Positions 14,793 through 27,047 of a stretch of 64,000 bases of DNA are shown piece after piece. The translations under genes were made by a program, and so were the position numbers. The stretch is from Strigamia acuminata. Lineage: Eukaryota; Arthropoda; Chilopoda; Geophilomorpha; Linotaeniidae. Position 1 is the stretch's first letter, and each line of letters opens with the position of its first letter. The notes beneath the pieces are model-generated. The model saw nothing but the letters and a program-made list of their open reading frames with translations. It was not told the DNA's origin and did not search any database. The stretch covers positions 234,501 through 298,500 of the forward strand of contig OX442318.1 in the NCBI GenBank assembly GCA_949358305.1, given 5' to 3'.

Positions 14793-14831
14793 ATGCACAC
14801 TCGCACTCGCACTCGCACTCGCACTCGCACT
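14793..14831. repeat. Hexanucleotide (CGCACT)n
   Basis: Six near-perfect copies of a 6-bp unit. Confidence 0.9.
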
Positions 14832-15376
14832 GTAATGGAAATTCAAACAGTGCGCGGTAAAGGGGCTTTTACGTGGGTAATTCTTCTCTTTTATGTTTCT
14901 TTCGGGGATGGATTATCAAATCGGATTGGATCGGATCGAGTCGAATCGGGTGCGAGTGTGTGTCTCTCTATTGTCGGCGCGCGCGCAAAGCAAATCCGGC
15001 GCTGAAAATAAACAGAAGGCAGTTGCTAGATTTTAATTTAATTGCGAAACATGTTCAATTAAGCAAACAAGAGTCGAATCAAATCTCGCGGGTCTACATC
15101 AATTGACCTTCGGCATTTACGCTCGTTTGTCTCGTCTCCGTGCGCATTCATCGCAACTTACACAAGCGTCATAAGTCATAGTTAGTTACAAATTGGAATA
15201 AATTTGGCGACTGAGAAAGGAGAAGAAAAGAAAAATTCATTAAATTGCTTTAAAAATATAAGGAAAATATTGGGAATTGCAGCTAAGTAGAACCATCAAA
15301 AACAGAAGGAAAGTATTGAAAAATCAGCAAAAAACATGGATGAGAGCAGTTTTGGCTGCTAGGTTGGGTTTTTGCT

Positions 15377-15417
15377 GTTGCCTAGCAACGGAATAAAGAT
15401 GGCAGTTGCCTAGCAAC
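15377..15417. promoter_or_regulatory. Twin RFX X-box palindromes
   Basis: The 13-mer GTTGCCTAGCAAC occurs twice, at 15377-15389 and 15405-15417, in the same orientation and 28 bp apart start to start. Each copy is two RFX half sites (GTTGCC and GGCAAC-type arms) meeting at a CTAG centre. RFX factors control ciliary genes in animals through such X-boxes. No target gene is recognised in the surrounding gene-poor sequence, so the site could be distal. Assignment is by motif only. Confidence 0.55.
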
Positions 15418-16232
15418 AGCGATCCCCTCGACCCGAGGCCCTAATTAGGTTTGTTGAGAAACCAGGCATCAATCTAGCCCAGCAAGCAACGCAATACTAC
15501 TAATGAAATAAGAGAAACCACCCAATCAGGCGACATTTCTGCATTTGTCACCTTTTACTCATTCGCAGCATGCGCGCGCGTGTCAATACATTCATTAGTT
15601 AGACCAGTGGGAATATTCCAAAATTAAAACCTCGCGCAATTCATCACCGTCCTTCATCATCCTTTTCCCTTTTCCTCCTATTTTCCTCTCTCATTTTCTT
15701 CTCATTTTCCTCTCTCATTTTCCTCAGATAGATAGATAGAGAGAGAGTAAGGGAGAGCGTCGTAAAAACAAATCACCTCAAAATGTATAGCGTAATTACT
15801 TCGCCATTGACGAGATAAGAAATGACTCGGCTTTTTATTATTTTCCTTCCAACGCATTTACAAATTGATTTCATCACAACTACATTTATTAACTGCACAC
15901 ATGTCAACACTATTCTGGCTGCCACACTTGCTTCCAAAACTCGTTCGTCTCGAATCTCCAATCTCCAACCTCGAATCTCAAAGAGAGTCGACTTATATTC
16001 CAGATTTTTCTGCTCTTTCCCCACAACAATCTCGAGCTAGTCGAGCCCTTGGCGCGGTGTTCGGTTACGCGACAACTAAGTTATCGCAATTAGCAAAATC
16101 CAGATAATCATCCACACGTAAACTTGATAATTAGCTCAAGGTTTTAAATGAAAAGCCAGCAATTCCGCTCGTAACTTGTAAATACAAACATTTTCATTTT
16201 TCGCATTATTTCGGCAGACAACGCAAACACAA

Positions 16233-16264
16233 TCACGAAAATGAAAATGAAAATGAAAATGAAA
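16233..16264. repeat. Hexanucleotide-like (GAAAAT)n
   Basis: Five copies of a 6-bp unit. Confidence 0.8.
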
Positions 16265-16530
16265 AATGAAAAAAGTTTTTCATTCGAGTCGTTAGTTTCA
16301 TTTTTAGCGAGTGTATAATAATTACTTGCCTCCTCTTCCCTCGCTGCAAAAATGAAGCGAGAACTTCATTTTACAAGTGTTTCTATTTTCCGAATATGTT
16401 TATTTAACTGCCAGTAACAAGATAATTGTTGTTTCTGCCGCTCGCAAATGCATCGCAATTTGTTCGCCATTTTACTCGTCAACCGGTTGGCGTCGGATCG
16501 ACCAAACTTGTGCAAAGGAACACGCGAGAA

Positions 16531-16531
16531 G

Positions 16532-16574
<43 letters not shown>
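16531..16574. repeat. (GA)n microsatellite
   Basis: A long GA run with a few interruptions. Confidence 0.9.
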
Positions 16575-16577
<3 letters not shown>

Positions 16578-19267
16578 AAGTGTTTATTGTCATTCCGACA
16601 CAATTGCAAACACTGGCTGCATTCGAAGTAGAAAGAAAAAGAAAAAGAAAAAGATAAAGAAAAGGATAAAGATAAAAGGAAAAATGTGTAATCAGTGCTT
16701 CATTTTTAGCACGTCGCAGCTAAATCTTGAGGAGCTAAAATCTCAAATCTCGACATTCTCCATTGATTATTGCCTTTTGTCGTAGCTTTTAAACGACCGT
16801 AAATCCTCACGTTGACTGTGACCGCAAAAGACCGCGCCTCATATCACCGAATCTCGATGGTTTTTCGTTCCCCGGCGAACTGGAGACGTCTTTAGGACAT
16901 TTAGGTATCGCGGCACCCCGACCTACAACTACAAAATCACCAAACTGCTTCTAGTTTTTCTTTCTTTCTTTCTAACCTAACCAAATCGTCAAATTGATCA
17001 ACATTTTTTGATTGCACATTTTCTCTTAATTTGAGGACTAAACTAATGCAACAAGAAAACAAAATTTATTCATAACAATTGCTGTCGAATCGAAATAAAT
17101 CAAATAAGCTACATTTTGTAAACAGCTTGACATAAATCAAAATCAAATTATGACAATTTTGCATAGGTTTCCAATCAGATTTGCTCATATACAATCTGCC
17201 CGAAACGTTTTCCACAGATTGAGTGAAAACACTTTAAATGGATGTGTGTTTTAGTGTTTTTAATTGAGAAATGTGATTAAAGTTTGATATGTCAAAACAC
17301 AAATTCGACTTGTTCTTTGTTCTTTGTTTTGCATCAATCACTCGGCCAACATTGTGTAACGCGGGGTTTGTTTTAATATTGTATTTGAGGTATTGAAGAC
17401 CTGGCACTTCCTCTTTAAAAGTCACCTCGTCGTCCCTTAATTTAGTCAGTTAGCACTTATCAGGATAAAACTTGGCAAAAACTACTAAACCACTTAACTG
17501 CAAATGATGACTTTGACTATATCCCGAAACTACCATTAGCCAGATAGACAGATAAAGCATAACGACGTTATTTACACCGCACGACTTATCTGCAACTAAA
17601 GTTAATTTAAAAATACTGCAAGAAAAGTGCACGAGAAGATTTTCAACATTTTCTACCGAGAATCTTAGCATGCAATCTTTTGTTTGAGACCCGCACTGAG
17701 AACAGGATTAGATCCCACAGCAGTGGTCTCCATTTGTTTGGGCTTAACTTGCAACCAATTGCAGCAAAGAGAAAAAGAAAAAAAGAAGAAAAAAGAGAAA
17801 AAAAGAAAAGAAAAAAAAAGTAGTAGAGTTAGAGCAGAGTGGAGCGGAGTGGTTTGAAGGTAGGTTCAAACACTAGGTTGCCTCATCATATCAACAAGAG
17901 ATTTGCCAGGATGCGCCGCTCTAAACCCCCAATTCAATGCCTCAATCCGCCATCTAGGAGCAATAAAAATATAAATAAAAATAAATCTTAAATTGTAAAA
18001 CATTTTATTTGTCACGTACGATCCATCAAAGATGAAATTCCGCTTATTCCAACCCTGCATGGACGAAACTCGAACTAAGTAATCGCTCGAACCAGGAAGG
18101 AAAAGTCCATCATCTTATCGACCACAATTTTCCCTCACTCTAAATATTTTTAATCTCAAACCCCGAAAATGAAAAAGAAGGAAAAGGAAAAAAAAAAAAA
18201 ATAGGTAAACCCACAAATTGAATTTCCATTCCCAACGCATCGTAATAAATACGAAGATTCCATTTGCTTTTAAAAAACTATCTCGGCTCGTATTCTCTAA
18301 TGAAAACGAAAACACTGTACACGCACTTAGAGTATACAATTTTAGAAACTTTTATTTAATTTTAATTTTATTTTTAGTTTTCTTTGTTGTTGAACTTGGC
18401 TTTCCAATTTAGTGACTTAGTAAACATTGCTCTGCCATTTTCAATATTAATTTGAGCTAAAGGTCACCACTGGAATGTTCCCCTAGCAAATTTATGAAAA
18501 TATTTGCCGTCAACTTTACAAACTGCAAATATTTCCCACATGACAACACACCGAGAAGTATCCATACGCCATTCCAGCATTGTCTTATCACTTATAATCG
18601 CGTATACCATCTAACCTATTCAAATTTTATGACCAAACTTAACTAACCGACGTCGAGGGAGCGCTAAAAGCCCCCACCCACGGACCCACGGGCCCCGCAA
18701 CTACTTTATTATTTTCACACAATTAAACGGCGTATGCAAGCACAAGCGTACACTCTGAAGTCTAAACAATTTATTCATGAAAATTGTTCACACATTGATT
18801 TTGCAAGCTTGCCGGGCCATCTTAAGGTTGTTGTTTTCTCACAACCCACGCAACTAATGGTCGATTTAAGCCTCGCGAGTCTTTTGAATTATAAATTGCT
18901 ATTACAATTTCATGAAATACAATCTAACAGCACATTTCATATGCAAAAAAACAATCGTCTTAAACGATTTCAAATTGCAATCTTCCACGCACCAACCAAA
19001 CAAGCTTTTGACAATCTGCTCGGACTCTGCGCATCAATGCATTACAGTATTACGCTTTTGGGTTCACTTCCTGTTCCTTTCCATCTTTTCATAGTTGCTA
19101 AGTATCAATGATAAAGAGTGACCCATGAAAATGATACGTGCTTTATCATACCCGATAACATCTACAGTTTTATTGAACCACTAACCTTTCTCACGTGATA
19201 AAATTCGCCCACAACATCTAAAATATCTATTAAAAGCAGTCCAAATAATTCATCATCTTTTACTCAG

Positions 19268-19292
19268 CGATAGATAGATAGATAGATAGATT
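19268..19292. repeat. (GATA)n microsatellite
   Basis: Six tandem GATA units. Confidence 0.85.
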
Positions 19293-20610
19293 ATTGGACA
19301 ATTCATTCTATCATAACAAACTTTAAAAAGTAGACTACACGGTTGAAAAATGTAGTGTAGCGTACATGACAAGTGCTAGCAAATGCGTGTGTTTGTCACA
19401 CGTTCAAAGAAGAAAAAAATAGAAACAAAAACGGAAATTGACAAGCGGAAGACAAAACTAAATTGCGTGCCCAAACGTAAGAAGGAAAAATAGAAAAAAA
19501 AGTACATGTCGCAACTCCCACAAGATTCCAATACGTCTAAAAGAAATTGCGGACGAGTAAAAAATGCTCGCAATGTTCTCGAGTCTGAAATCTGAATAGT
19601 GTTGAAGTGCGCAATCTGATATGGCGCTATAAAATGCAAAAATTACTCCATAATTTGGTCGTGGTTCATGACCGGTTAGGTCAAAAAGCTTGGTTGGTTA
19701 AATAAATTGAATTTGCGTGCTCAAATACTCCGTAAATTGGTGTTGTTTGCGCAAATTCGTGCTTCTCTCTCGCTCTCGGTCCATCCACCTCGACCCATCT
19801 TATTATTCTTTGCGTTTTTTCCGCGAACAAATTCGATTTATTCAACAAAGTATTTGCGCAAAAGATTTAACAATCTTGCACGAGGAAACTGGATTCGAGA
19901 AAAGACATTAACTTGTAAGTGCGTTCGCGTTTGAGTTCGACTTCGATCTGCGCGTTCAAACGTGAATAAATTAGAATGAGCAGCACTTTTTCGCCACTTT
20001 CTCCGACGCTATTTCTCACGTTATCTGTATTCACAATTACAAGGGTGTTAAACCTCACACTTAATCAATTGAAGATGCAGTTAAGTGCTAACACCAACAA
20101 AAATGACACGAATTAGTGAGCTGAAAAATCATTCCTAAATTCAATTGATTGGTTCTAAGCACTACATTCCGTGACACGAGCAAATAAAAATGGCGCATTT
20201 CATACTCGTTACAAGCGATAAGAGTTAGCAGAATAAAATTCAATAAGAATGGAAAAAAAAAAAAAAGAAAAAAAAAAAAGTGGCTTTTTTGCGGTTTCGT
20301 CTTCACTTCGCCTTCCATTCGATTCGTATTTCGCATTCGCACACACATTGTATTTGACAGCTTGACGTATTAATAATCCGTGGACATATTTCAAAGCCAG
20401 CTTGTGGCGAACAATCGACAACACGGTCCAGGCAAATGATTAGCGATCAATATCGATCACTCCACAGACAATCGACTACTTACTTCCAGCGTGTCTTAAT
20501 CCTCCTCCGACATTGTTTTTTCAACGTGAAAAATTCATTTCCCCATTTTCTTTTCCAATAAAGCCGAGAAAAATAAATTCCAACCATTGATTTCTATTAA
20601 ACACACTCAA

Positions 20611-20707
20611 CTAATGTTTTCTAATGTTTTCTGATGTTTTCTGATGTTTTCTAATGTTTTCTGATGTTTTCTGATGTTTTCTAATGTTTCCTAATGTTTC
20701 CTAATTT
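20611..20707. repeat. 10-bp minisatellite, about 9.7 copies
   Basis: The unit CTAATGTTTT repeats with exact 10-bp spacing. The variants (A/G at the third base, T/C at the last) alternate among copies. The period matches one turn of the DNA helix, placing the T-runs on one face. Confidence 0.9.
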
Positions 20708-21166
20708 GTTGCATAATGCATGCCAGGTTTGAGTCCCCTAACCGCAGATTTACATCCCAAAGCGAAGTGCAGTGCACTTGACCGGCAACAAGAAACCCCC
20801 GGCGGTACCATTCTTCTTGTTGAAAACGAAAACGATAAATTAACACCGCGCCCTTTAAATTTCTCCGTCCCAGACACGGAGACACCGAGACACCGAGTTG
20901 GAGTTGGACGAACGACTTTATTCGGAATCCCCTTTCTGTGCTTTCTGTGCTTGTCGACCGACAAGACAAAAAGGAAGGAAGGATAAAAATCAGGGCACGG
21001 CAGCGGGAGGCTCATCCGTCGGCTCACGAGCGCGGGGAGGGGGAAAGAAAGGGAAAGGAAAGCCAACGCCAAGTTGGAAGACGGCAAAGCCGTCGTCTAT
21101 CCGACACAGATGCCATGTTAATATGACGTACACCGCAGCCGCCCATGCATTGATCACGACCCTGGA

Positions 21167-21180
21167 GTTTCCTTGGTAAC
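21167..21180. promoter_or_regulatory. X-box-like motif
   Basis: GTTTCCTTGGTAAC has both RFX half-site arms and deviates from the common X-box mainly at the central AT. No downstream gene is recognised. Confidence 0.25.
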
Positions 21181-21349
21181 CGAAAAGAGGAAGGTTCCGC
21201 TCGATATGCCGGTCTAACCAGCTGGCCAAGCTACTCGCCTTCCCACATTAATTATTTCCACGCACAATTCGAACGTATAAACACCACCACAACATTCCCA
21301 TTATTTACTCCGCACACATTCTATTCATCCGACATGTCCTTGTACAAAA

Positions 21350-21415
21350 AGAAAGAAAGAAAAGAAAAGAAAAGAAAAGAAAAGAAAAGAAGAGAAGAGA
21401 AAAGGAAGAAAAAAG
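21350..21415. repeat. (AAAGA)n purine tract
   Basis: AAAGA and AAGAG units on one strand, with no pyrimidine over most of the length. Confidence 0.85.
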
Positions 21416-22249
21416 ACATTTTATTCGCTCGCTTAAGACTTCTTTTTCTTCTGCTTCGCGTTTGACTTTTCTGCTCATATCAGAAGATCATTACTGACCC
21501 TGGTCAGCCACCTTATCTGCTTCACTTTGACCGCAATGGCGCCCACGACACTACAACACGACTCCCCTGGTGGACATTCCGCCTCAACATGCCGCATCCT
21601 GATTGGTTCTCAGCCAAATTAGGGATTAAGAAAAGCGCAAATCCTAATGACGCCCAAACCCAAATAAATCAATCTTCGCTTCCTTTAATTTTCCTTTAAT
21701 TTTCAATAAATAAACGTGGACCATAAATATCCTTTTTATCTTTTTTCTTCTCTTTTATTCGTGTAGACGAGGCCAATGAATTTGAGCAAAAAGATGTCTT
21801 TAACGTCGTGTTGGGCTCATTAGTGTCATCTGGCGACACTTTCGGTTAATGCGAAGCTCTACATCATGTTCGCATGCCGACAAAAGACAACACATTCATC
21901 ATCCACCTTCCAAGATTAGCGCCATTCAACACCAAATAGCGGCGAATATTTTACAACGTTATTCACTGCCACTTTTCCGCGACCAAATTGATTTTTCTGC
22001 TTTTGCTTTCGCTGCAAAACTTTGCTTCGTGTATTGACATTTTTCTTTTTTTCCTTTTTGCCCTTTTCCCATTCACTCGTTCGTACACAGCGTATCCCGT
22101 GTAGTGAGTGTATCCCCAATCGAATAAATAGAAAATGCAATTTTAAAACCTCAAACCGGATCCACCGGCAAATTTGTTTTTAAAAATTTACAAATGTAGA
22201 TACACCATGATTGATTGCCCGCGTCTACTTTAAAAATGGCTTACCGCTA

Positions 22250-22281
22250 CTTTGCTTTGCTTTGCTTCGCTTTGCTTTGCT
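22250..22281. repeat. Pentanucleotide (GCTTT)n
   Basis: About six copies, one carrying a C substitution. Confidence 0.85.
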
Positions 22282-23284
22282 GTCGAACCAATAACATTTC
22301 AATTCTCCCTCCTTCGCACGTCTGTGCACTGTAGCAACCTACTCGTACTTGTACCACTAAATGAGAACTTAGTGCCTCCAATTAAAATTCTTCGCATCCA
22401 ATTTATTCCCGTCCTTTTGATTTCGCTTTAACGAAATTAAAGCTCAATTACTTAGTTAGGCGTTTAAATAAAAACAACAACGAGACGAAAAGAGTAAAAC
22501 ACAAACGCAAATTTCCCATTCCAAAACGAAACCAATGCTCATGTTCAGATTGTTTACATTTCAAATTGCAGCAGCAGCAGCAACACCAACACCAACAGAC
22601 GCGTTTCGGGCTTTCCGCATGTTTTGCGCTCATTCAGCATTAACCGACAACCCTTGTAAATATTGACAATTTTTCCCACCCCCGGGTCTTCCGAACGTCA
22701 AAATCTTCTTAAAAAAGAAAAAAAGAAAAAGAAATTCTTCTGCAAGAAATGGAATGACCTTAAGAATGAACCATCCTTGTATTCCTCGGATTCCTTTATT
22801 CCTGACTGTCATTTATCAAGTTTTTGCTCGCATCGGGGAAAAAATTGTGGTGTCATGTCCCAATATGATGACACACGATTCTCCCTCGGTGCATTTTCTT
22901 CGTGACACTACATTTGGGCTACAATTAACCACTCACTTTTGTGCCATAAAAACAAATTAATTCCGTCACTCAAATAAAAAAGAAAAAAGGGAAAAAATTT
23001 CGCATTAATATGAATTAAAACAAAACAATTCGCTCGAAAATGTGTTCCACTTGCACCTAATCAAATTAGAGCAACGCATTTTCGTTCTAATTTCATTTTT
23101 ACTTTAAACTCATGCATTAGAAATGTCGATTTAGCGAGCGAACAACATTGACTCAACGCTGTGTCACTGTTTAAACACTCGATGCTCCGCCACCTCTTCA
23201 TTAAGCGCCAAAACTAACTACAATTCCGACGAAACAAGCCGAAACTGATCGCTGCAAAAGTCGGCGTCACCGCTCAGCATTCCA

Positions 23285-23350
23285 TTTCATCGCATTTCAT
23301 TTTCATTGCATTTCATTGCATTTCATTGCATTTCATTCCATTCCATTCCG
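23285..23350. repeat. 10-bp (TTTCATTGCA)n repeat
   Basis: Three perfect head-to-tail 10-bp copies with degenerate copies on both sides, grading into TTCCA units. Confidence 0.8.
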
Positions 23351-23619
23351 ACGATGAATTGAAATCCGATCTCTATCCAGCCGAGTCGTGAATAAAAAGA
23401 ATACACGTTTAACCCAACGTAATCTATCGGCAAAATTCTAATCATCCCGAATAATCCTCGCCGACAAATTCAATTACCACATCTCAAAGACTCAAACCAA
23501 CACCTCTTCTCTCTGGCGCACAAAAAAAAATTAAAGGGACGAAAAAATCCATCACACTTTTTTCTTTTTTTTTTATCATCTCTATAGCAGAGACCATTTG
23601 GTTCGTGCCTTACGATCTG

Positions 23620-23633
23620 GTTTCTATAGCAAC
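23620..23633. promoter_or_regulatory. X-box-like motif
   Basis: GTTTCTATAGCAAC matches the X-box arms with one deviation in the left half. Context is non-coding. Confidence 0.25.
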
Positions 23634-24865
23634 CAGCAAACACTTAAGGCTCTCCTCGACGAACAGCGCTGGCTATCTTCAACAAGGAGATGAGAGAAGG
23701 CAAGGACAGCACCAAAACCATCAAACTGCATTTGGAACTGATTAAATCCGCCCGCCAATCGCAATAAATAAAACTAACCTAACTAAAAACTAACGAAAAA
23801 CAAACTTAAACCAACTACTTTTTAATCACACTGTCCGTCCTGCGTTTAATCTTGAATTAAAGCGCGGAATCAAGCCCTACAACACGCCGTAATCCCAAAA
23901 TCCCACGGCTTAAATGTTGAAATATGTTTCCCCTTTTTGCCATATTTTTTCCTCTTCGCTCTTCTCTTTTCCTCTCTTCGCCAGTGATACATCGCACGTG
24001 ACCTCCAGTCGATAATCACTAAACATTGTCGCATTTTTTCTCGTCCAAAATGAATGATTTGCTCGGCTCTTTAATTCAGCCTGTATTAAACCTTGTTGAC
24101 TGCGTTTTAATTGCACTTGACACCACAAGGTGCAAATTTATTTGGCAATTCGGTTTTGTATTCCCTCGCGACTGCGAATTTCCATTCCAATATGCGACAC
24201 CTTCAGCCAGCACTGACTTAAATGAGTGGAGACATTTGATAAATTGAAGATGAAGAGAAAAAAAATCTATTTCAATTACATTTCACTCGTATGAAGATAC
24301 AAAAAGGAAGAACAAAAAAGAAAGAAAAAACAATTTAATTTGACAAGTTCAACTGAAACCGAAAAACCGAACATCAGAAACTCAACATCTTTCAAACATC
24401 ATTTCATATTCCACCGGCAAAATCAATAACAACAAAAAAATTTCAATTATTTATTAACTTTATCAACTTTCCACTTCAAATTTAATTTAAAATGTAAAAC
24501 AACAAAAAAAAAATACAAATTTTTTTCCTTTCTAAATTCATATTCCACGGTTAGTTATTAAATTAAATTTAATTAATTCTGGCTTTAAAAAGAAAGCTAA
24601 AAACAAATTAATAACCAACGGCACATACATTTGCAATTTTTTTTTTCCTTTTTAAATTTTTGTTCTTCAAAAACAAAATTACAAAACAGCGAAATATAAA
24701 TTTTGGAAGAAGGAAAAAAAATAATTTTTCGAATTTTTGAAATTTTCATACAAAACCAAATTATTGCGCATGCGCACATTAAAGGTCGTCTTTGTAGCGA
24801 CATAAAAATGGTGGGCATCGAAGCCCTAACGGAAGCGGGGAGTGTACAAAAAGTGCAAAAATAAA

Positions 24866-24893
24866 ATTTAATAAAATAAAATAAAATAAAATA
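24866..24893. repeat. (AAAAT)n
   Basis: Five tandem AAAAT-type units. Confidence 0.85.
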
Positions 24894-25065
24894 ATTCTGA
24901 TTTTTTTTTCTGTCTTAAAGTCCACGAACGAGATTTATTTTGTGGAACTACACCGACCATCTTTGCGGTTTAAAACCACTACACTCGTACACCTACATTC
25001 ATATCCATTAACCAACATCTCACCGGAAATGACGTAATATAATAAATTGCAAAATAAAAAAAGCA

Positions 25066-25103
25066 TGAAATGAGTGAAATGAGTGAAATGAGTGAAACGA
25101 GTA
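25066..25103. repeat. 9-bp minisatellite
   Basis: Three to four copies of ATGAGTGAA, the last with a C variant. Confidence 0.8.
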
Positions 25104-26803
25104 ATCACGCCTTAGCGGCGGTCGCATTGCGCGAGCCGAAACACCTTTTTGTTGTTATAATCTGGAAAAAGCATTAAAGTGCAAATCTATCGAGTTAATG
25201 CTGATGCAGTGGTTTTGTTTTCAGCCCCGGCCTCTAGAGACCGTGCAATTTGCGGCCAAACAACATGCATAACTTATACGTAATTCTATTTATCCCTTGA
25301 TACTGGATATTTCCAACTAATCCCCTTGTAAAAGTGAATATATTCCAACATATTTGGGAGCGAAAAAAATATTCCAGCGTGAAATATGAGGAAAGAGAGC
25401 AAATCCACATCTCGGGTTGAGAAATCAAACATGGAAACGTGCGGCGCATTTATGAGTAACTAAATCCCTCTGCCACACCACCCCCTGCAGACTCAAAAGC
25501 GACTCAAAATCACACCCAACATTCTAAATACTAATCTAATAAATAGAATAAAAACAAGAAAAAAATATAAAGGAAAACGAAAAACGAAAAACAATTTCTC
25601 ATTTTTCCTCCGAATTTGACTTGTGAGTGAAACATTGAAAAATTAAAACCACTTACCGCTGATAAATGCGTTTCCTGTCGAATCACGATGAAAAAATAAA
25701 GAATTCACCATCTGCGAGTCAAATCCGTACACTTTTATCCCCTCGCGATGCAGAGTCGGTTAGGTTAGGCACGGATGCACACACTAAAGCCAGATTACAG
25801 GGTGCGCTTTCCACGCAGCAGTCGCACCGCCGCCAGCCGCGCACAGGCAGCCGATGGTCGGGGAGACGGAAGGGAAACAGACGGACGAACGAACGAGCCG
25901 CCTAGTCCGTGCAAATCGGACAGAAAATCAATGGTTCCTCCCTTCGCTACGACTGGGCGAAACCACTCGCGCCCGATATGGAAGAAGCGTCGTGAAAAAC
26001 CTTTCGAGCGCAGACTGGTGACATACTTCACAATTACAATTTTTAACATTTTTTACAATTGTTTTCGTTAACTTTTCGCTCCCAAACTGAAAATTCGAAC
26101 TATAAATTTTGATTTTTCAATTACGTTCTAACACTATGAGAAAAAAAAAAGAGAAAAGAAAAAAAGAAAAAAGAAAAGGAAAGAGAAGAGAAGAGAAAGA
26201 AACGTCTTTCGTTGCTCGACGGAACTAAAAGAAAGTCATCTAATTACCTAAAGTACTCGTCTAAACTCGCGTTCAATGAGTTAGAAAAATGGTCCCATCC
26301 CAGCCTTCAGCGTGATGTACGCTTTTCACTTTGAACGAAACGAATTTCAACTTGTGACGAATTTTCTTAAACAAAAAAAAAAATAATAAAATAAAATGAA
26401 ACGAAATGAAATGAAATGCACACTTTGTCTCAACTTTTCTTGACAATTTCCTTCGAAATGCCATCTATTTCGGGCCTCTTTAGCCATGTATTCGGTCTGG
26501 AAACGGGAAACCAACGTTTCCCCAGAGACGTTCAGACGTGCAATAATTATGAGTCCACTTCTCATTACATACACTCAATTTAACTCCGGTTACAAACAGA
26601 TTTCCACCTCGGTTTAGTCTGCTGCAAATAAACAAACGAATGCAATTATTATTTTTACAACCATTTTCTTCTTTGTACTTTAATTAATCCGTCAAAAAAC
26701 AACATTCCTTTTACATTTCCATTTCCTTTCCTAATTCAATCGTTTATCCTCAGAAAAAAACAAAAAACTCAATTTGCTCGTCTTGTTTATTTATTTTCTT
26801 TCT

Positions 26804-26834
26804 TTCGTTCATTCGTTCGTTCGTTCGTTCGTTC
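26804..26834. repeat. (TTCG)n microsatellite
   Basis: Six to seven tandem TTCG units, the first with an A variant. Confidence 0.85.
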
Positions 26835-26981
26835 CTCTTCGTGTGGCTTTAGCTTTTGTTTTCAAATCGACTCCTGTTTTTGTAATTCGGAATTTTATTT
26901 GCCATTTCAACATCAACAATTCATATAAAAAACAAGAGAATCAAAAAACGACAATAATCTGCACTTTAAAAAAAAGCGAAT

Positions 26982-27016
26982 AATAATAATAATAATAATA
27001 ATAAAAATAAAAATAA
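26982..27016. repeat. (AAT)n then (AAAAT)n
   Basis: This array lies just downstream of the MAM gene stop codon, in its presumed 3' UTR. Confidence 0.8.
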
Positions 27017-27047
27017 AATGTTTAAAAAAGTGGTGAATAATTTGCAT

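Larger units (their letters stand above)
1..27047. other. 27-kb gene-poor region
   Basis: I find no coding exon with homology or a convincing chain of splice sites on either strand. Open frames are short, low in complexity and often overlap on both strands. The sequence is AT-rich with many simple repeats, pyrimidine tracts and short GC-richer islands (about 1.68-1.77, 2.20-2.26, 3.05-3.33, 20.9-21.1 and 25.74-26.0 kb). Several consensus 5' splice sites read on the minus strand (near 1.90, 3.22, 13.64 and 25.65 kb), which would fit large introns or alternative leader exons of a minus-strand gene lying left of the window. That reading is inference; such strings also arise by chance. Confidence 0.6.

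Noticed and set aside
18734-19111. 125-codon open frame on the plus strand
   Set aside because: Longest of its kind in the first 20 kb, but it shows no domain, no signal or membrane pattern, and no splice context.
25795-26049. Minus-strand frame in a GC-richer island
   Set aside because: Basic, low-complexity product without homology. It more likely reflects a CpG-rich leader or promoter than coding sequence.
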